In this document: piece by piece, positions 11,337-21,899 of the stretch
Position numbering within the stretch: the stretch's first letter is position 1
Layout: every line of letters begins with the position of its first letter
Origin: Exophiala sp. HKRS030
Taxonomy: Eukaryota > Ascomycota > Eurotiomycetes > Chaetothyriales > Herpotrichiellaceae
Assembly: GCA_023897205.1 (NCBI GenBank)
Contig: JAHWDD010000002.1
Location: forward strand, 3,534,001 to 3,598,000
Direction: 5' to 3'
DNA length: 64,000 bases
Program-made: the position numbers and the translations under genes
The notes under the pieces: model-generated
Database searches by the model: none
What the model was told of the DNA's origin: nothing
What the model saw: the letters and a program-made list of their open reading frames with translations, nothing else

Positions 11337-13096
11337 TTACAAGCCAGCAGCAATCTTGCCGGCAGCTTCATCGGCCATGCTCTCCTCGTACCAAACTTTG
11401 ATGCGCTCAGCCTTCTCTGGGTTTCGGACCTTGACATCCATCTCGAAGGGCAGAGGGCCGCCGATCAAGTTGGGGGTGAAGTTGTAGCTCTCTGGCCACT
11501 TGGGCTGCCCATTGGCATCCATTGGTGGCAAGAGCTCGAAGCAACCGACGATGCTGCCACAAGCAACGAGCAACTCAGCCTCAGTGACTTCGATACCCGG
11601 GCACATACGTCGACCCATACCGAAACCGTGATGACCCATGAGTCTGGGGTGCTCGGTGAGAGGCTCCTTGTAGGTGGGGAACTCTTTCTGGAGCCATCGT
11701 TCCGGTCGGAAAGCCTCTGGGTCTGGGTAGAGCTCGGGGTTGCGTGCAAGAGCGAGGTCGACTGCGTGGATGACAGCACCCTTAGGGAGGTAGTACCCGT
11801 TCCATTCGTCATCCTCCTCGAGAAGACGAGGGACACCCAGGGGGACTGGTGGTCGCCATCTGACGCACTCCTTGATACAAGCACGAAGGACTGGCAAGTT
11901 GGGAGCATCAGAAACCTCGACAACTCGGTCACCAATGACCTCGTCGTATTCATCCCGGATCTTTTGTTGCCATTCAGGGTGGAGAACCATGGCAAGGAAG
12001 AAGCAGTAAAGAGGACCGCCGATAGTGAAGATGGCGACAGTCACCAACATACCGACGGCATAGGCAGCCTCGTGGTCATCGAATCCGAAAGATCGAGAGC
12101 CAGCCTCAGCCTCCTTGCGCTCAAAGTAGGTTCGGGCATAGCTGATGGGAGCAGTTCCCTGGTCCATCTCAGCACGCACTTGCTTCATCAAACCCTTCCA
12201 CAACTTCTCCTCCTTTTCACGTCGTTCGCGAACCTTGCGGATGGAGGGGTTGATCCACTCAGGGAGACCGCCAAGGAAGGGCATCAAGTTGGTAATAGGA
12301 CCAGAAGGAGAGATTTGAGGAATGAATTCACCAGCGTTCTTGCAGTGAGCGGCGGCTGATGCTGGGCTTCCATAGCCAAGACGAGCACTGATACGACCAC
12401 AGAATCGATCGGTCAGAGCGTAGTGATCCTTGGGATCCATCAGGAGCTTGTACATGAAACGCTTGGCCTCGTGGCTAACATAGCCGTAGTATTTGGAGTT
12501 GAAGCCGGCAGTTAGGACGGTGTGGGCGAACTTGCGCTGGTTGCGCCAGTGGTCTGGAAAAGTCAGCAAATTACTGACACCGGTCGAGGGCACTGTTGTG
12601 ACATACCATCGTGGGCGAGTAGTGGGAGATATTGACCCTGGGAGTCACTGCCTGGAACAGCAGGAACCATGGGGCGGGACGAGTAGATTCTCGCCTTTTT
12701 ACAGAGCAAGTCATAGGCAATCTGCGCATCACCAACCCAGATGTGCATTTCACCACAGATAGTGGAACGGAAAATACCACCATATTCATCACAGAACTTC
12801 TTCATGGCAAACCATGGCTTATTTGGGTCGACATCGTGGACGCGTCCAATGTAGGGGATGGTACTCGTGGGACCGGGGATGAGCTTCAGACCAGGAGGAG
12901 GTCGGTCTCTCAGCATGTATTTTATAATCTGGATGGTAGTAACGAGAACGAAGATGCCGGTGCCAATGAACCATTTGTAGGTTCCAATGGTATCGAACGC
13001 GTTTTGGGACTTGAAAAGAGCGTCAGAGGTCTCATTGGTGTTGAGGTAGTTGTGAATTTGGGTCATAATGACCGACGGCGAGATAGAAGCCGCCAT
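11337..13096 (-). CDS. Cytochrome P450 monooxygenase with atypical I-helix
   Basis: Microsomal class II P450. Exons 13096-12607 and 12553-11337 give 568 residues. An N-terminal membrane anchor lies at about residues 38-60, followed by the proline-rich hinge (RPPPGLKLIPGP). The K-helix ExxR (KECVRWRP), the PERF-like FRPERW and the heme loop FGMGRRMCPG with its cysteine are intact. The I-helix, where most P450s carry AGxDTT, reads VAIFTIGGPLYCFF and lacks the acid-alcohol pair used for O2 activation. The splice joins LLAHD to DHWRNQRK. Upstream in-frame residues to 13267 are probably leader. The start was taken at 13096 because the sequence after it leads into the membrane anchor without intervening stops. 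Substrate unknown. It may act in secondary metabolism or with the neighbouring catabolic genes. Confidence 0.88.
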
Positions 13097-14561
13097 GATT
13101 AAGGAGACTGCCCTGCAATGATAATCGCAGAGTAGTACAGAAAAGTAAACGAGAGCAATGGGTATAATAAAAAGACGGAGCAAAAGGAGACGGGGGTGAA
13201 GTGGTAATATGAGGGCCGTGACGTGAACCTGGCCGCAGGAACAGATTTGGGCTGGGCACAAGTCCAAGTTTAGTCAACCCGACTGACCTGATAGGTCCAG
13301 GAGAGGGCGCAGTTGAAATCAATGGACTTCTAGTGGGAGCTCATGCCGCTAGAATGTCCGCTGGCTAGGGAGCCATCTGGCAACTCCTGGGCTCTCAGCC
13401 GCAAAATCACTGTGCAGCTTGACGACTCGATACATTAGCGGTACAGCTGGCGTGCACTAGTTCGAGTCCGCACTGGCACGCCTTGCCGGATATGTGGACA
13501 AGACCCAGCCCATGTGTTTCCAAAATTGGAACTTCCAGAACCACAGCCACTAGTTCTCCGCAGTGTTTCCCCCTGATACAGCCACTGTGACCGCTTGACT
13601 GAAATTGGCATGTCCGTAGCGTGGAAATTGTCCCAGTCGTGCTCTTCCCACGAATTGGCGTGTGCATTTGAGCTGCTCAAACTTACAGTCTTGTATTTTA
13701 CAGCTTCGGGGTCCGGAGCTAGTGGACAAGTGTGAAACAAAGCATGTGTATCGCCGTATGTATGTACTCTGGCTCGGTACAATCCATTTATGACGAGAAC
13801 AGGACAGTGGTCAAGAGATTCGTGGAGGAGGCGTCATGAAGGGTTCATATACTTCCAGAACTCCTCAGATGATATTGTATATAAAGATGTACTCCGTATA
13901 ATGGTTGCCAGTCGTATCGCTTGGATATTGAGATCCAAGCTTTGTAACCAAGGTTCGATTGACCAATGGGTCGGAAATTCTGTGGAACGGTACCTCGTAT
14001 TTTGGGCGATGATTGCTGACTTGCAGATTTGCTGACCGCCAAATCCACTTCAAAGAATGTGCTCAGGGAGTGCAAGCATTACTATCATCGTCAACCAAAG
14101 TCAATTCTTCTTGTTAGGGTCTGAGAATGAAGCTTTTCGGAGTCTTGCCGTTCGATTTTGCATTCTGTGAGGCTTTTATTGGTTTTGCAATGGGAAATGT
14201 CTGGGCTGGGAAATTGGACACTGTGTGAACCCAGCCTCGTCACGTGCTGTCAGGCCTCACGAGGCTGAAAGAGCCTCTTGGCAGACAATCATCGCGGAAA
14301 AATATTTTGAGATCGAGAAGGGTGCATTGAGTGATATCCTCTTCTTCCTACTCACTTCCCGAAGCGATGCAATGTTACTGACGGAATACTGTGTGCTTGC
14401 AATACAATGCTGACGATGATCTAAACTATTTCGGTTGGATGATACGCCCCAAGTACGCCTTGGAGATGAGTACCAATCAGAGTCTCCATCTAAATCAATT
14501 CTCCTGAGTCCACGTCGCGCCCGCATTGTCACTACGGTTATATTCCGTATGTAATCTTGTC
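13097..14561. promoter_or_regulatory. Divergent intergenic region, P450 / TFIIIC subunit
   Basis: About 1.5 kb between two divergently read genes. The P450 5' leader is pyrimidine/purine biased. A TACTCCGTA 9-mer is at 13890-13898, one of six in the window. A B-box-like GTTCGAGTCC near 13460 does not sit in a tRNA fold. Nothing else was recognised. Confidence 0.45.
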
Positions 14562-16280
14562 ATGGCAAATCTTCCCGGTCAACTTGAGCCCATTGACCTG
14601 CGCTACTGGCCAACTTGTGAAAATGCTCTGAGCTGGTCCTCAGAAGGTCTAGCTGTTGCTACAGGTGAGGCTGTACAGATCTTGATTCCGATCGATGCCT
14701 CAGGCTCTCGAGGTCTCCCACAAGATTCGCAATGGCGCAAGTCTATGTTTTCTGTCAACCAGTTCCAAGATGAGGAATGGTCGCACGTGTCCTTGGCTAC
14801 TATCAGACACTTTTCGATTGGCGAGGAATTGTCTGACTCAATCATTATCTCGCTCGCGTGGTCACCTCCAGGACTGGGTCTCCACAGGCGGAATGTGCTT
14901 GCAATTCTTACATCTAACCTGGTCCTTTCGTTCTGGGAAGGTGATGGGAAACTGGATCAATGGAAAAGAACCGCCGTTGTCAACCAGCACCTACCGAACA
15001 ATGACGATTGTGACAGTACAACAGACTTAGCCATGCAAAGAGAAGAGAGAAGGATACGTGCATTCTGTTGGATTCCACCCATCAAAGCTGGTAGCAGTAT
15101 CAAATGGGGCCAACATTTATTGGCTGTTGCAGATGACTCCGACAGAATCTCACTATTTCGCGTCACAAAGAAAGAAAGGTCGAAGGTTGGACATTGGTCG
15201 TTCGAAGTACTGGGACAGCATGCTATCGAGCCTGTGACTCCTGAATCCTTTAACGGAGGAAGTTTGGCATCGGTATTGTCGGTTTCTTCTCGTGTTTCAA
15301 GGATCAAAGCGTCGGAGATTCAAGAAGACAACAGTGCAAACCGCAAGACCTTTACCTTCACTTTACATCTGCGCCGAGCCAACGGTGGTTTCCCAAAAGC
15401 TGTTTCCGTAAAGTTTCACGTTGATCCAGGTAACGAGCCCGCTGACAGCGCATCGCACGAAATGTCACTCACCTCTCAAGATTCTGGAGTGCAACCGGAG
15501 CCTGATCAGGATCATGGAGTCACCGAAGCCGACTTTGAGCCGGCCCTTAGAAGACCAAGATCTGATTTTGATGCTGCATTCAGCCTATCAGGCAAGATCC
15601 GTACTCGCTTCTATGGAATCTCACTCTCTCCTGACAAGAGTCAAGCTGCAGCTTGTGTTTCCCTCCATCCTACCGATATGATTGAAGCTGTTATGCCAGC
15701 CACGCAGCACACACTGATTGTTTTCAACAACACCAATAATTCAGCAAATGTTACCGGGCTTGAGAAGACCTTTCTGATCGTCCTAGAAGAGCTACTGGCA
15801 TTCATTTCATCTACAGACCCAAATTTGATTCAATCGGAATTGGATCGAAAAATTATCAGGAGTACTATTTCATTAATCCTGGGTGATCCTACGACATTTC
15901 AAAAGTTTACAATTTGGGCGAGGCTGATGTCGGATCGGTTGCCAAATGGTCGACACGAGGATGAAATGGACTTGGACAAAGAAATAGAAGACGTCGCCGG
16001 ATCCGGACGGTCATGGCAAGAGTACTGCGAAGTGTGTAGCGCGCCCATTCCTTTCTCAGACCCAGTCTCAGCAAGATGCACCCATGGGCATGAATTCAGT
16101 CGGTGCAATATATCTCTTATCGCTATACAGGAGCCTGGCATCTCGAAGTATTGTGCCAAATGTGGCAGGCATTTCCTGGACATTGCAAACCTAAATCTAC
16201 CAGGGGGTCCAAGCTTGACCCGAGCGTTATTCGAGGAGTTCGATGTTTGTCCCTATTGCCAAGGCAAGTTCCGTGGTTGA
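14562..16280 (+). CDS. TFIIIC 90-kDa-type subunit (delta N-terminal domain plus zinc finger)
   Basis: Subunit of the RNA polymerase III assembly factor TFIIIC, nuclear, acting at tRNA gene promoters. A single exon of 572 residues. The first half matches the beta-propeller-like TFIIIC delta N-terminal domain (short motifs WSSEGLAVATGEAVQIL and SLAWSPPGLG). The end carries a double treble of cysteines, CEVCSAPIPF, CAKCGRHF and CPYCQGKF, which is the TFIIIC zinc-finger domain. The start is the ATG at 14562, which leads directly into the propeller. The length is short compared with human TFIIIC90 but usual for fungal homologues. It is tandem to the next gene, with 309 bases between them. Confidence 0.82.
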   Translation: MANLPGQLEPIDLRYWPTCENALSWSSEGLAVATGEAVQILIPIDASGSRGLPQDSQWRKSMFSVNQFQDEEWSHVSLATIRHFSIGEELSDSIIISLAWSPPGLGLHRRNVLAILTSNLVLSFWEGDGKLDQWKRTAVVNQHLPNNDDCDSTTDLAMQREERRIRAFCWIPPIKAGSSIKWGQHLLAVADDSDRISLFRVTKKERSKVGHWSFEVLGQHAIEPVTPESFNGGSLASVLSVSSRVSRIKASEIQEDNSANRKTFTFTLHLRRANGGFPKAVSVKFHVDPGNEPADSASHEMSLTSQDSGVQPEPDQDHGVTEADFEPALRRPRSDFDAAFSLSGKIRTRFYGISLSPDKSQAAACVSLHPTDMIEAVMPATQHTLIVFNNTNNSANVTGLEKTFLIVLEELLAFISSTDPNLIQSELDRKIIRSTISLILGDPTTFQKFTIWARLMSDRLPNGRHEDEMDLDKEIEDVAGSGRSWQEYCEVCSAPIPFSDPVSARCTHGHEFSRCNISLIAIQEPGISKYCAKCGRHFLDIANLNLPGGPSLTRALFEEFDVCPYCQGKFRG

Positions 16281-16589
16281 GACTGGAATGCGGCTCTCGA
16301 TGCAACTTGTGTCACCTTCAATTTTGTTTATCCGCGAACAGTTGCTGCAACCCATTGCCTCGATGAGTTTCCTTTGTTCGATCCGAACAGGATATCATTC
16401 CCAGACTGTTCCTGGCTCAACAACGACACCCGCCGACGTATTTCTCGTGCCAGCATTACCGCAAACGGCAAAGTTCTTTCATGCGCACAAAACACCGCAA
16501 GCGACTACTACGATGGCGATGCTTAAAATATCAGTCTACGATGCCATCACCCCTACAGCTCTTGGTGAGCGCTACGTATATTCGGATCA
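16281..16589. other. Short spacer between TFIIIC subunit and Ser-rich protein
   Basis: Holds the 3' flank of one gene and the 5' flank of the next. A possible short upstream exon (ATG at 16513, reading MAMLKISVYDAITPTALG up to a GTGAGC) was seen but not adopted. Confidence 0.4.
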
Positions 16590-19229
16590 ATGGTGCTCAA
16601 CCCAACGAGTCCTGTTCGAGTGTTTGGCCGCAAAGTTGCCAACCCTTCTCGACCTGTGGGGGCTGAAGCTGACACTCGAACCGCGCCACCGCCCACCACA
16701 CAATTGCCTCATTCAGCAGCTCCATCTCCAAAGATGGCTTCAAGTTTGCGTGAAGGCATGTCGAGACTTAGGCACCTATCACGCGACAGAGATGCTACTC
16801 CCCAAGAAGTCAGTCGCTGGTCAAAGACAACAACCGAGTCCGAAGCGTCAGAGGGTGTCGTCAAGGATCAGCCACCTCAGCCCCGGAATGTGCTGAAGAA
16901 AAAGGCCAAGCAGAAAAGAAAGTCAAAAGACACCACGAACTCGAGCCCGGTCGATCCATCCTACGACCCGGCCACCAAGAGATTTCTGACGGAAGGTGAA
17001 TTAGACGTGCTTCCGATTAATGTGTCTGGTCCAATTGAACCCAATTCTTTCTATGATTCTGACGATTCCGGTCAGGAATCACCAGTCATTGAAAGGGCAA
17101 GCAGTGTCCGTGTAGCAAAACCAAACATTGTTCAACACAATAATAACTCTGGCGGGTCTATTCCAAGACTGTACGCTCCTCACTCGACTCCAACAGAAGT
17201 TGAATCTGGGCAAGGCAAAGACCTTCAGGCCTCAAGTGGACGTTTCCTATCTACATCGGCTGGAGGGAAAGAACAATATCAACCTGAAAATCCAAGTGGC
17301 CCAGAAGACGCACTTAAGGCGCTCGAAGGGCGAGATTCGAACGAGGACACCCTGACTGCGCTTCCACAAGTGGTATCCTTCCCTTATCGTCCCGAGCAAA
17401 ACGACAGTGTTAAGGAGACAATCATCGAATTTCCCGACACGCCAGGGCGTGTTGAGGCTCTATCTACCCTTCCAACGCCGATGGGAGGGTTTGGTTCTGT
17501 CCGTCTTCCGCCTAGCGGTGCAGGCACCACCGCCTCATCAAGTGGAACGTTTGTATCGACCACACCCTCGCTCGATGGTCTCAGGTCGAACCCCCCGACC
17601 GAGCTTGACAAGAAACTGTCGCGTGCCATCTCGGCTCCGGTGCGCAACTCCCGCCGCGTGACGATTCGACCGGCAGACCTGATCTTAACCCAGACGAACA
17701 ATGACCACAAGTTGTTCCGCAAAAACATCGTCAGCACCCCTTACCCAGCTCGGCACAGCAGTATCGGCGAGATCGACGAGATCGTCGCTGCCAATGCCGG
17801 TGGTCGTAAACCGTCCAGAGAGAGCAACAGTAAGAGCAAGGGCTCGACCTCGTCCAAATTATCAAGGAGTCTCCGGCGCTCCCGCTCAACACGCAAGAAA
17901 TCTTTGTCAAGCACCTCTCCTAGCACCAAAGTCGATCTCGACAGCAACACGGAGAAACAACCACAGCACTCATTTTCGGACGAACCCCTTGCTGAAAAGG
18001 ACAAAACAGCACCCGAGATCCCACTTTCAACGAAACCAGTCCTCGGAGGTGCCAGTAGCACACCAGCCAAGTCAGACCGATTCCCATCTCCCGTAGCACC
18101 GGAAGTTCTGTTTCTGGACCTCCGCCTCGCGCGACACCCGTCGGCTAAAACAACGATCGAGATTGAGATCACCGACAAGACCAACTTTGACGACGAACAG
18201 CTCTTCACGCTCATTCAAAAATCCTACCGCTCTCGTCTCTTGGGCGTTGCACGCCGCCTGTTTTCTGCACGCGTACTCTCTTACGCATCGTTCGGCACTG
18301 ACTTGGCCACCATCAGTACCGCCACGACACCGCCCCGTCGGAACTGGTACCCTGGCAGCCCTTTACCGGCACTGACTCCAGGAGTAGGGGGTGGAGTGGG
18401 CACGCACGAGATCGATGGCACGGACTTTGTCAAACATCTCCATAACCCACGCCTCGGGCGGCGGCGAAAGATGTGGCTCTTGTGGCTACGCAACAATCAA
18501 CAAACCGAGTCGTTTGCATCTTCACGACGCAACCGTGCCCGCCATGCCGGTGGTGTAGACCACAACAACAACAACAGTCCATCCGACGTGGTCAGCCCCG
18601 TTTTCAGTTTCATGGGCCACAGTCGCAACAGTAGTCACGATTCGACTGACCCGTACGGCGTGACCGGCGCTCAACGATCCCCTCTGACCGCTTCATCTGC
18701 CACTGGCGGACTCACCTTTGACTCATCCGGTGGTGCTACGGTGGACGTGAATGACGGTGCAGCGGGTTTCTCAAGTGCCAAACCCAGCGTCAAGATTCCA
18801 CGCATGCCTTTCCAGCAACCACCGCCGCCGACGTTTCCCATGTCGTATCGAAGCTTGAGTCGATCTCATTATCTCCGCGGCGTGGGTTCAGGTGTTGGTG
18901 GTTCTCGAGAATCCTCCACCGGCGCGAGTGGGCCCCCCTGTCTTCATCTCCACTATACATTCTCCTTACCCAGAATCGTCGCCGTTCTGGCCGCCGTCTT
19001 GTTCCTCGCGGTCTTCACCAGCGTCATGTGGGTTCTGTTCGGTCTTCCGGGCCGAGGGGCCGATCAGGGCAACACGACCACGCTGGTCGAGGGCCAGGAG
19101 TACGTCGTGGGTTGGAAGAGGGACGCGCAGACCCGCGCGGGCGTCGCGGTCGTCATGGGCATCGCCGTGCTCTTGGGTGGTGTCGTGTGTGAGGCCGTCT
19201 GGGTCTGGGGGAGTTGGGTCCTGATTTGA
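16590..19229 (+). CDS. Ser/Thr-rich conserved fungal protein with two C-terminal membrane helices
   Basis: An 879-residue single exon. About 700 residues are polar, low-complexity and rich in Ser, Pro, Arg and Lys (a basic run KKKAKQKRKSK near residue 105), likely disordered and phosphorylated. A more conserved island follows with FDDEQLFTLIQKSYRSRLLG and a stretch ending in RRRKMWLLWLRNN. The end has two hydrophobic helices (RIVAVLAAVLFLAVFTSVMW and VVMGIAVLLGGVVCEAVWVW). The layout suggests a tail-anchored or hairpin membrane protein with a large cytosolic part. I do not recognise a named family. An alternative start is the ATG near 16731 (MASSLREGMSRL). Confidence 0.75.
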   Translation: MVLNPTSPVRVFGRKVANPSRPVGAEADTRTAPPPTTQLPHSAAPSPKMASSLREGMSRLRHLSRDRDATPQEVSRWSKTTTESEASEGVVKDQPPQPRNVLKKKAKQKRKSKDTTNSSPVDPSYDPATKRFLTEGELDVLPINVSGPIEPNSFYDSDDSGQESPVIERASSVRVAKPNIVQHNNNSGGSIPRLYAPHSTPTEVESGQGKDLQASSGRFLSTSAGGKEQYQPENPSGPEDALKALEGRDSNEDTLTALPQVVSFPYRPEQNDSVKETIIEFPDTPGRVEALSTLPTPMGGFGSVRLPPSGAGTTASSSGTFVSTTPSLDGLRSNPPTELDKKLSRAISAPVRNSRRVTIRPADLILTQTNNDHKLFRKNIVSTPYPARHSSIGEIDEIVAANAGGRKPSRESNSKSKGSTSSKLSRSLRRSRSTRKKSLSSTSPSTKVDLDSNTEKQPQHSFSDEPLAEKDKTAPEIPLSTKPVLGGASSTPAKSDRFPSPVAPEVLFLDLRLARHPSAKTTIEIEITDKTNFDDEQLFTLIQKSYRSRLLGVARRLFSARVLSYASFGTDLATISTATTPPRRNWYPGSPLPALTPGVGGGVGTHEIDGTDFVKHLHNPRLGRRRKMWLLWLRNNQQTESFASSRRNRARHAGGVDHNNNNSPSDVVSPVFSFMGHSRNSSHDSTDPYGVTGAQRSPLTASSATGGLTFDSSGGATVDVNDGAAGFSSAKPSVKIPRMPFQQPPPPTFPMSYRSLSRSHYLRGVGSGVGGSRESSTGASGPPCLHLHYTFSLPRIVAVLAAVLFLAVFTSVMWVLFGLPGRGADQGNTTTLVEGQEYVVGWKRDAQTRAGVAVVMGIAVLLGGVVCEAVWVWGSWVLI

Positions 19230-19497
19230 TTAGGGTCAGAGACACACATCATCAGCATAGACGTGAACACAATACTTAATAATTCCAAGAAAAATCACAA
19301 TGAGAGGTTTTTCTTGTCGTGTAAGCTAAGCAAAACGTAAAGGACCTTGCAGAAGGAATGTGTGAGGCAAAAACAAAACAAAACAAGTCTCGATGGTTAC
19401 ATGTTTGGTATATTGTCTAGTTTGTGTGAATTGGCATGTAGACTACCTACGAGTACACGGGTCCTGGCACAGTACAGGCCCAAGAAATAATTGAGGC

Positions 19498-21090
19498 TCA
19501 AGATTTCTGCCCAGTGCCACACCAACATTTATTCTCGCCCTCTCTTTCCATCTGCACCACCACGTCCATTTTGCGGGTACGGAGATACATATTCACCCGT
19601 TCCCTCACATCCTCGAGATCCGCATTCTGTGAAGCGGTCACATGGATCACTCCCAAGACTGTCGGGTCGTCCTCGCCGTCGCTGCACTTGCCATCACTGT
19701 CTTTGTGAGAGTGGCCGTGAGAATGATGGTGATCGTGGCCATGAGAATGTCCATGGTGGTGGCCGCCGGACTCCTTTTTGGTGTCTTCCAGCCAGAATTT
19801 GGGTACGTTGTAGCCCACCACGCCTCGAATTTCGGCCACACCGCTGAGGATACCGCGAAGGTTGTATTCGATGTCAGAGTTTAGAGATAAAAGGAGGATT
19901 TTGGTGGTCGACGTGACTAACGGAATGGTCGAGGCAAAGATAAGAATCGCAATGATGCATGAGGCGAGAGGATCCCAGCCACTCCATCCAGTCCATCGCA
20001 CAAGCAATGTAGATCCGACGACAGCAACAGAGCCAAGAGCGTCGGCCATGATGTGAAGATATATGCCTTGCATATTCTCGCTTCCGTGGTGATGGTGTCC
20101 GGTTGCGGCTTTATTACCCTTCATCGGCGACGCCGATGCCATCAACGGAGTGTCCGAGTCACTGTGACTGTGGGAAGTGTGGTGTTTGTGATCATGGTCA
20201 TGATCGTGGTCATGACCATGGTGGCTATGAGAATGGTCGTGCTCTCCATGGCTGTGTCCGTGACCGTGATCGTGGAGTCCATGAAAGGCAAATATGCCTA
20301 CGAGGTTGACGAAAAGTCCTATAGTGCTGACGATCAGTAGCTCCATAGTCCGACTGACATCTGCACCGCTAAATAATCGTTCCATCGCTTCATAAACGAT
20401 CTCGACACTGATCAGCATCAGGAAAATTCCGTTGCCCAAGCCAGCAAGGGTATCGACTTTGCCGTACCCGTAGGGGAACTTGAGACTCGGGGGCCATTTA
20501 CTCATGACAGCTGCACAGACGCCGACGAGGAGCGCCACACAGTCGAAAAACATGTGTATGCTGTCGCTGATCAATCCCAAAGAGCCCGTCAGAATTCCAT
20601 ATGTTGACTGCACCACCATAAAGCAGAGGTTCAATATCATAAAGTAGAATATCCGCCTCGACTCATCGTCGGCAAGAATGCCATGAAGAAGAGAGTAGTT
20701 TTCCGTCGAATTCAACAACAGCTGCGTAGGCTTGGAGAAATTGCGGTGGAAAGCAGGCCTCTGCGTTCCTCTGGGGGAGGCATATGCAATCTGTTCTGTA
20801 TCCCTTCTCTTTGGTACAAAATATGATCCCGACAAGTCGAGACTCGGCGTCGGGCTGACATGGTCGTGGAAATGTGTGTCCACAGGCGGGGGACGGTTCA
20901 TGTCGCTTTGGTGAACAGCGGATTCGGAGGGTATGCGCGGCAGTGAGTAGGGCACAGCTAGGCGACTCCCAGCTCGGTTTCGTTGATGAGATCGTGAATG
21001 AGAATGAGAGTGGGATGGAGATGAAGACTGCGAGTGCGCATGCTTGCAATTGTCTGTAGCCGCCACGGGTAGTGTAAAGGTCGCGCTCAT
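19498..21090 (-). CDS. Zinc transporter, cation diffusion facilitator (ZnT5/ZnT7/Msc2-like)
   Basis: CDF carrier expected to move Zn2+ from cytosol into the ER or Golgi lumen. A single exon of 530 residues. The transport-site HxxxD pairs are present in two helices: HMFFD (within SDSIHMFFD) and HIMAD (within HIMADALGS). The motif PYGYGKVDTLAGL is typical of the ZnT5/7 branch. Between helices 4 and 5 lies a long loop of alternating His and Asp/Gly/Ser, and a second His-rich stretch (HHHGHSHGHDHHHSHGHSH) lies in the C-terminal cytosolic domain. The N-terminal 130 residues are Ser/His-rich and disordered. Compared with yeast Msc2, the extra N-terminal set of helices is missing, so only the six-helix transport core is encoded. 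The start is the first ATG in frame (21090). Confidence 0.87.
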   Translation of the reverse strand: MSATFTLPVAATDNCKHAHSQSSSPSHSHSHSRSHQRNRAGSRLAVPYSLPRIPSESAVHQSDMNRPPPVDTHFHDHVSPTPSLDLSGSYFVPKRRDTEQIAYASPRGTQRPAFHRNFSKPTQLLLNSTENYSLLHGILADDESRRIFYFMILNLCFMVVQSTYGILTGSLGLISDSIHMFFDCVALLVGVCAAVMSKWPPSLKFPYGYGKVDTLAGLGNGIFLMLISVEIVYEAMERLFSGADVSRTMELLIVSTIGLFVNLVGIFAFHGLHDHGHGHSHGEHDHSHSHHGHDHDHDHDHKHHTSHSHSDSDTPLMASASPMKGNKAATGHHHHGSENMQGIYLHIMADALGSVAVVGSTLLVRWTGWSGWDPLASCIIAILIFASTIPLVTSTTKILLLSLNSDIEYNLRGILSGVAEIRGVVGYNVPKFWLEDTKKESGGHHHGHSHGHDHHHSHGHSHKDSDGKCSDGEDDPTVLGVIHVTASQNADLEDVRERVNMYLRTRKMDVVVQMEREGENKCWCGTGQKS

Positions 21091-21899
21091 CTTCTCTTCA
21101 GTCGGTCGCGAAGGAAGAGACACTTTGGCGTTTGAACCGACATTCAGCTATATCGTTGTTCGTTGGTAGGAGAAGCGCGTCGGACGAGAAAAATCTTCGA
21201 GGCTCCGAAATAGCACCCTTGAGGTCAAGCCTGACACTGCGGAAGCTATGGGTCTGTGCTACTGAATGCGTTCGAAATCGTTGCAGGTCGATCTTATGGC
21301 TGATTGAATAGGTTGATTGAGGCGCAGGCGGGGGAACGTAGTCGCAAGTGAGTACGTCTGGGGAAGATTAGCAGGTAGCGAGAACGACAGGCATCTCATC
21401 TGGTGGTGAGGAACCCCTGGGCCTCGCTAGCACGATGTTGAGAGCGAAGAGGAGATGGAGCCCTGCTAACAAGGTTGTCGCTTGTTCTTCTGGCAGGGAA
21501 ATAAAAGAAGAGCCCAAGGAGCTGGATAATACGGGTACCTGGCAGTACTAGAAAGATGTGTAGGGAGGCCTCACTAGCTTGTACAGCTCGTATACCGTAA
21601 AGTAAAATACAATATACATGTGTCCGTAGGAGGTGCATGTGGCCTCGTTGTGGCCCGTGAAGGCCCCTTTTTTCTCGAGGATCTGAGTCTAACCGCATCC
21701 GGCGACTCCCACGTCACTTTAGCCAAAAAGTGCCATCAAACGTGTCCTCTGTATTTTGTGCATTATTGTACGGTGACGAGCTGGTGTTCGGATAGTATTG
21801 TCGTGGTTTGTGTGTGTCCTTCTTTGAGGACGCTATATCTTCCTAACATACACGACATCACTGTAGCGCAATCTCCCCGGATATGCACCTCCGCTCATA
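21091..21899. promoter_or_regulatory. Divergent intergenic region, zinc transporter / ALG1
   Basis: About 0.8 kb with both promoters. Nothing specific was recognised, and ORFs here are short and unconserved. Confidence 0.45.

Noticed and set aside
13440..13500. B-box-like GTTCGAGTCC suggesting a tRNA gene
   Set aside because: The flanking bases do not form a T stem or acceptor stem.
13930..13970. GGTTCGATTGACC, another tRNA B-box look-alike
   Set aside because: No pairing five-base T stem and no A box or acceptor stem at the right distance.
16243..16896. 217-codon plus-strand ORF bridging two genes
   Set aside because: Overlaps the TFIIIC stop and the start of the Ser-rich protein in a different frame and has no domain.
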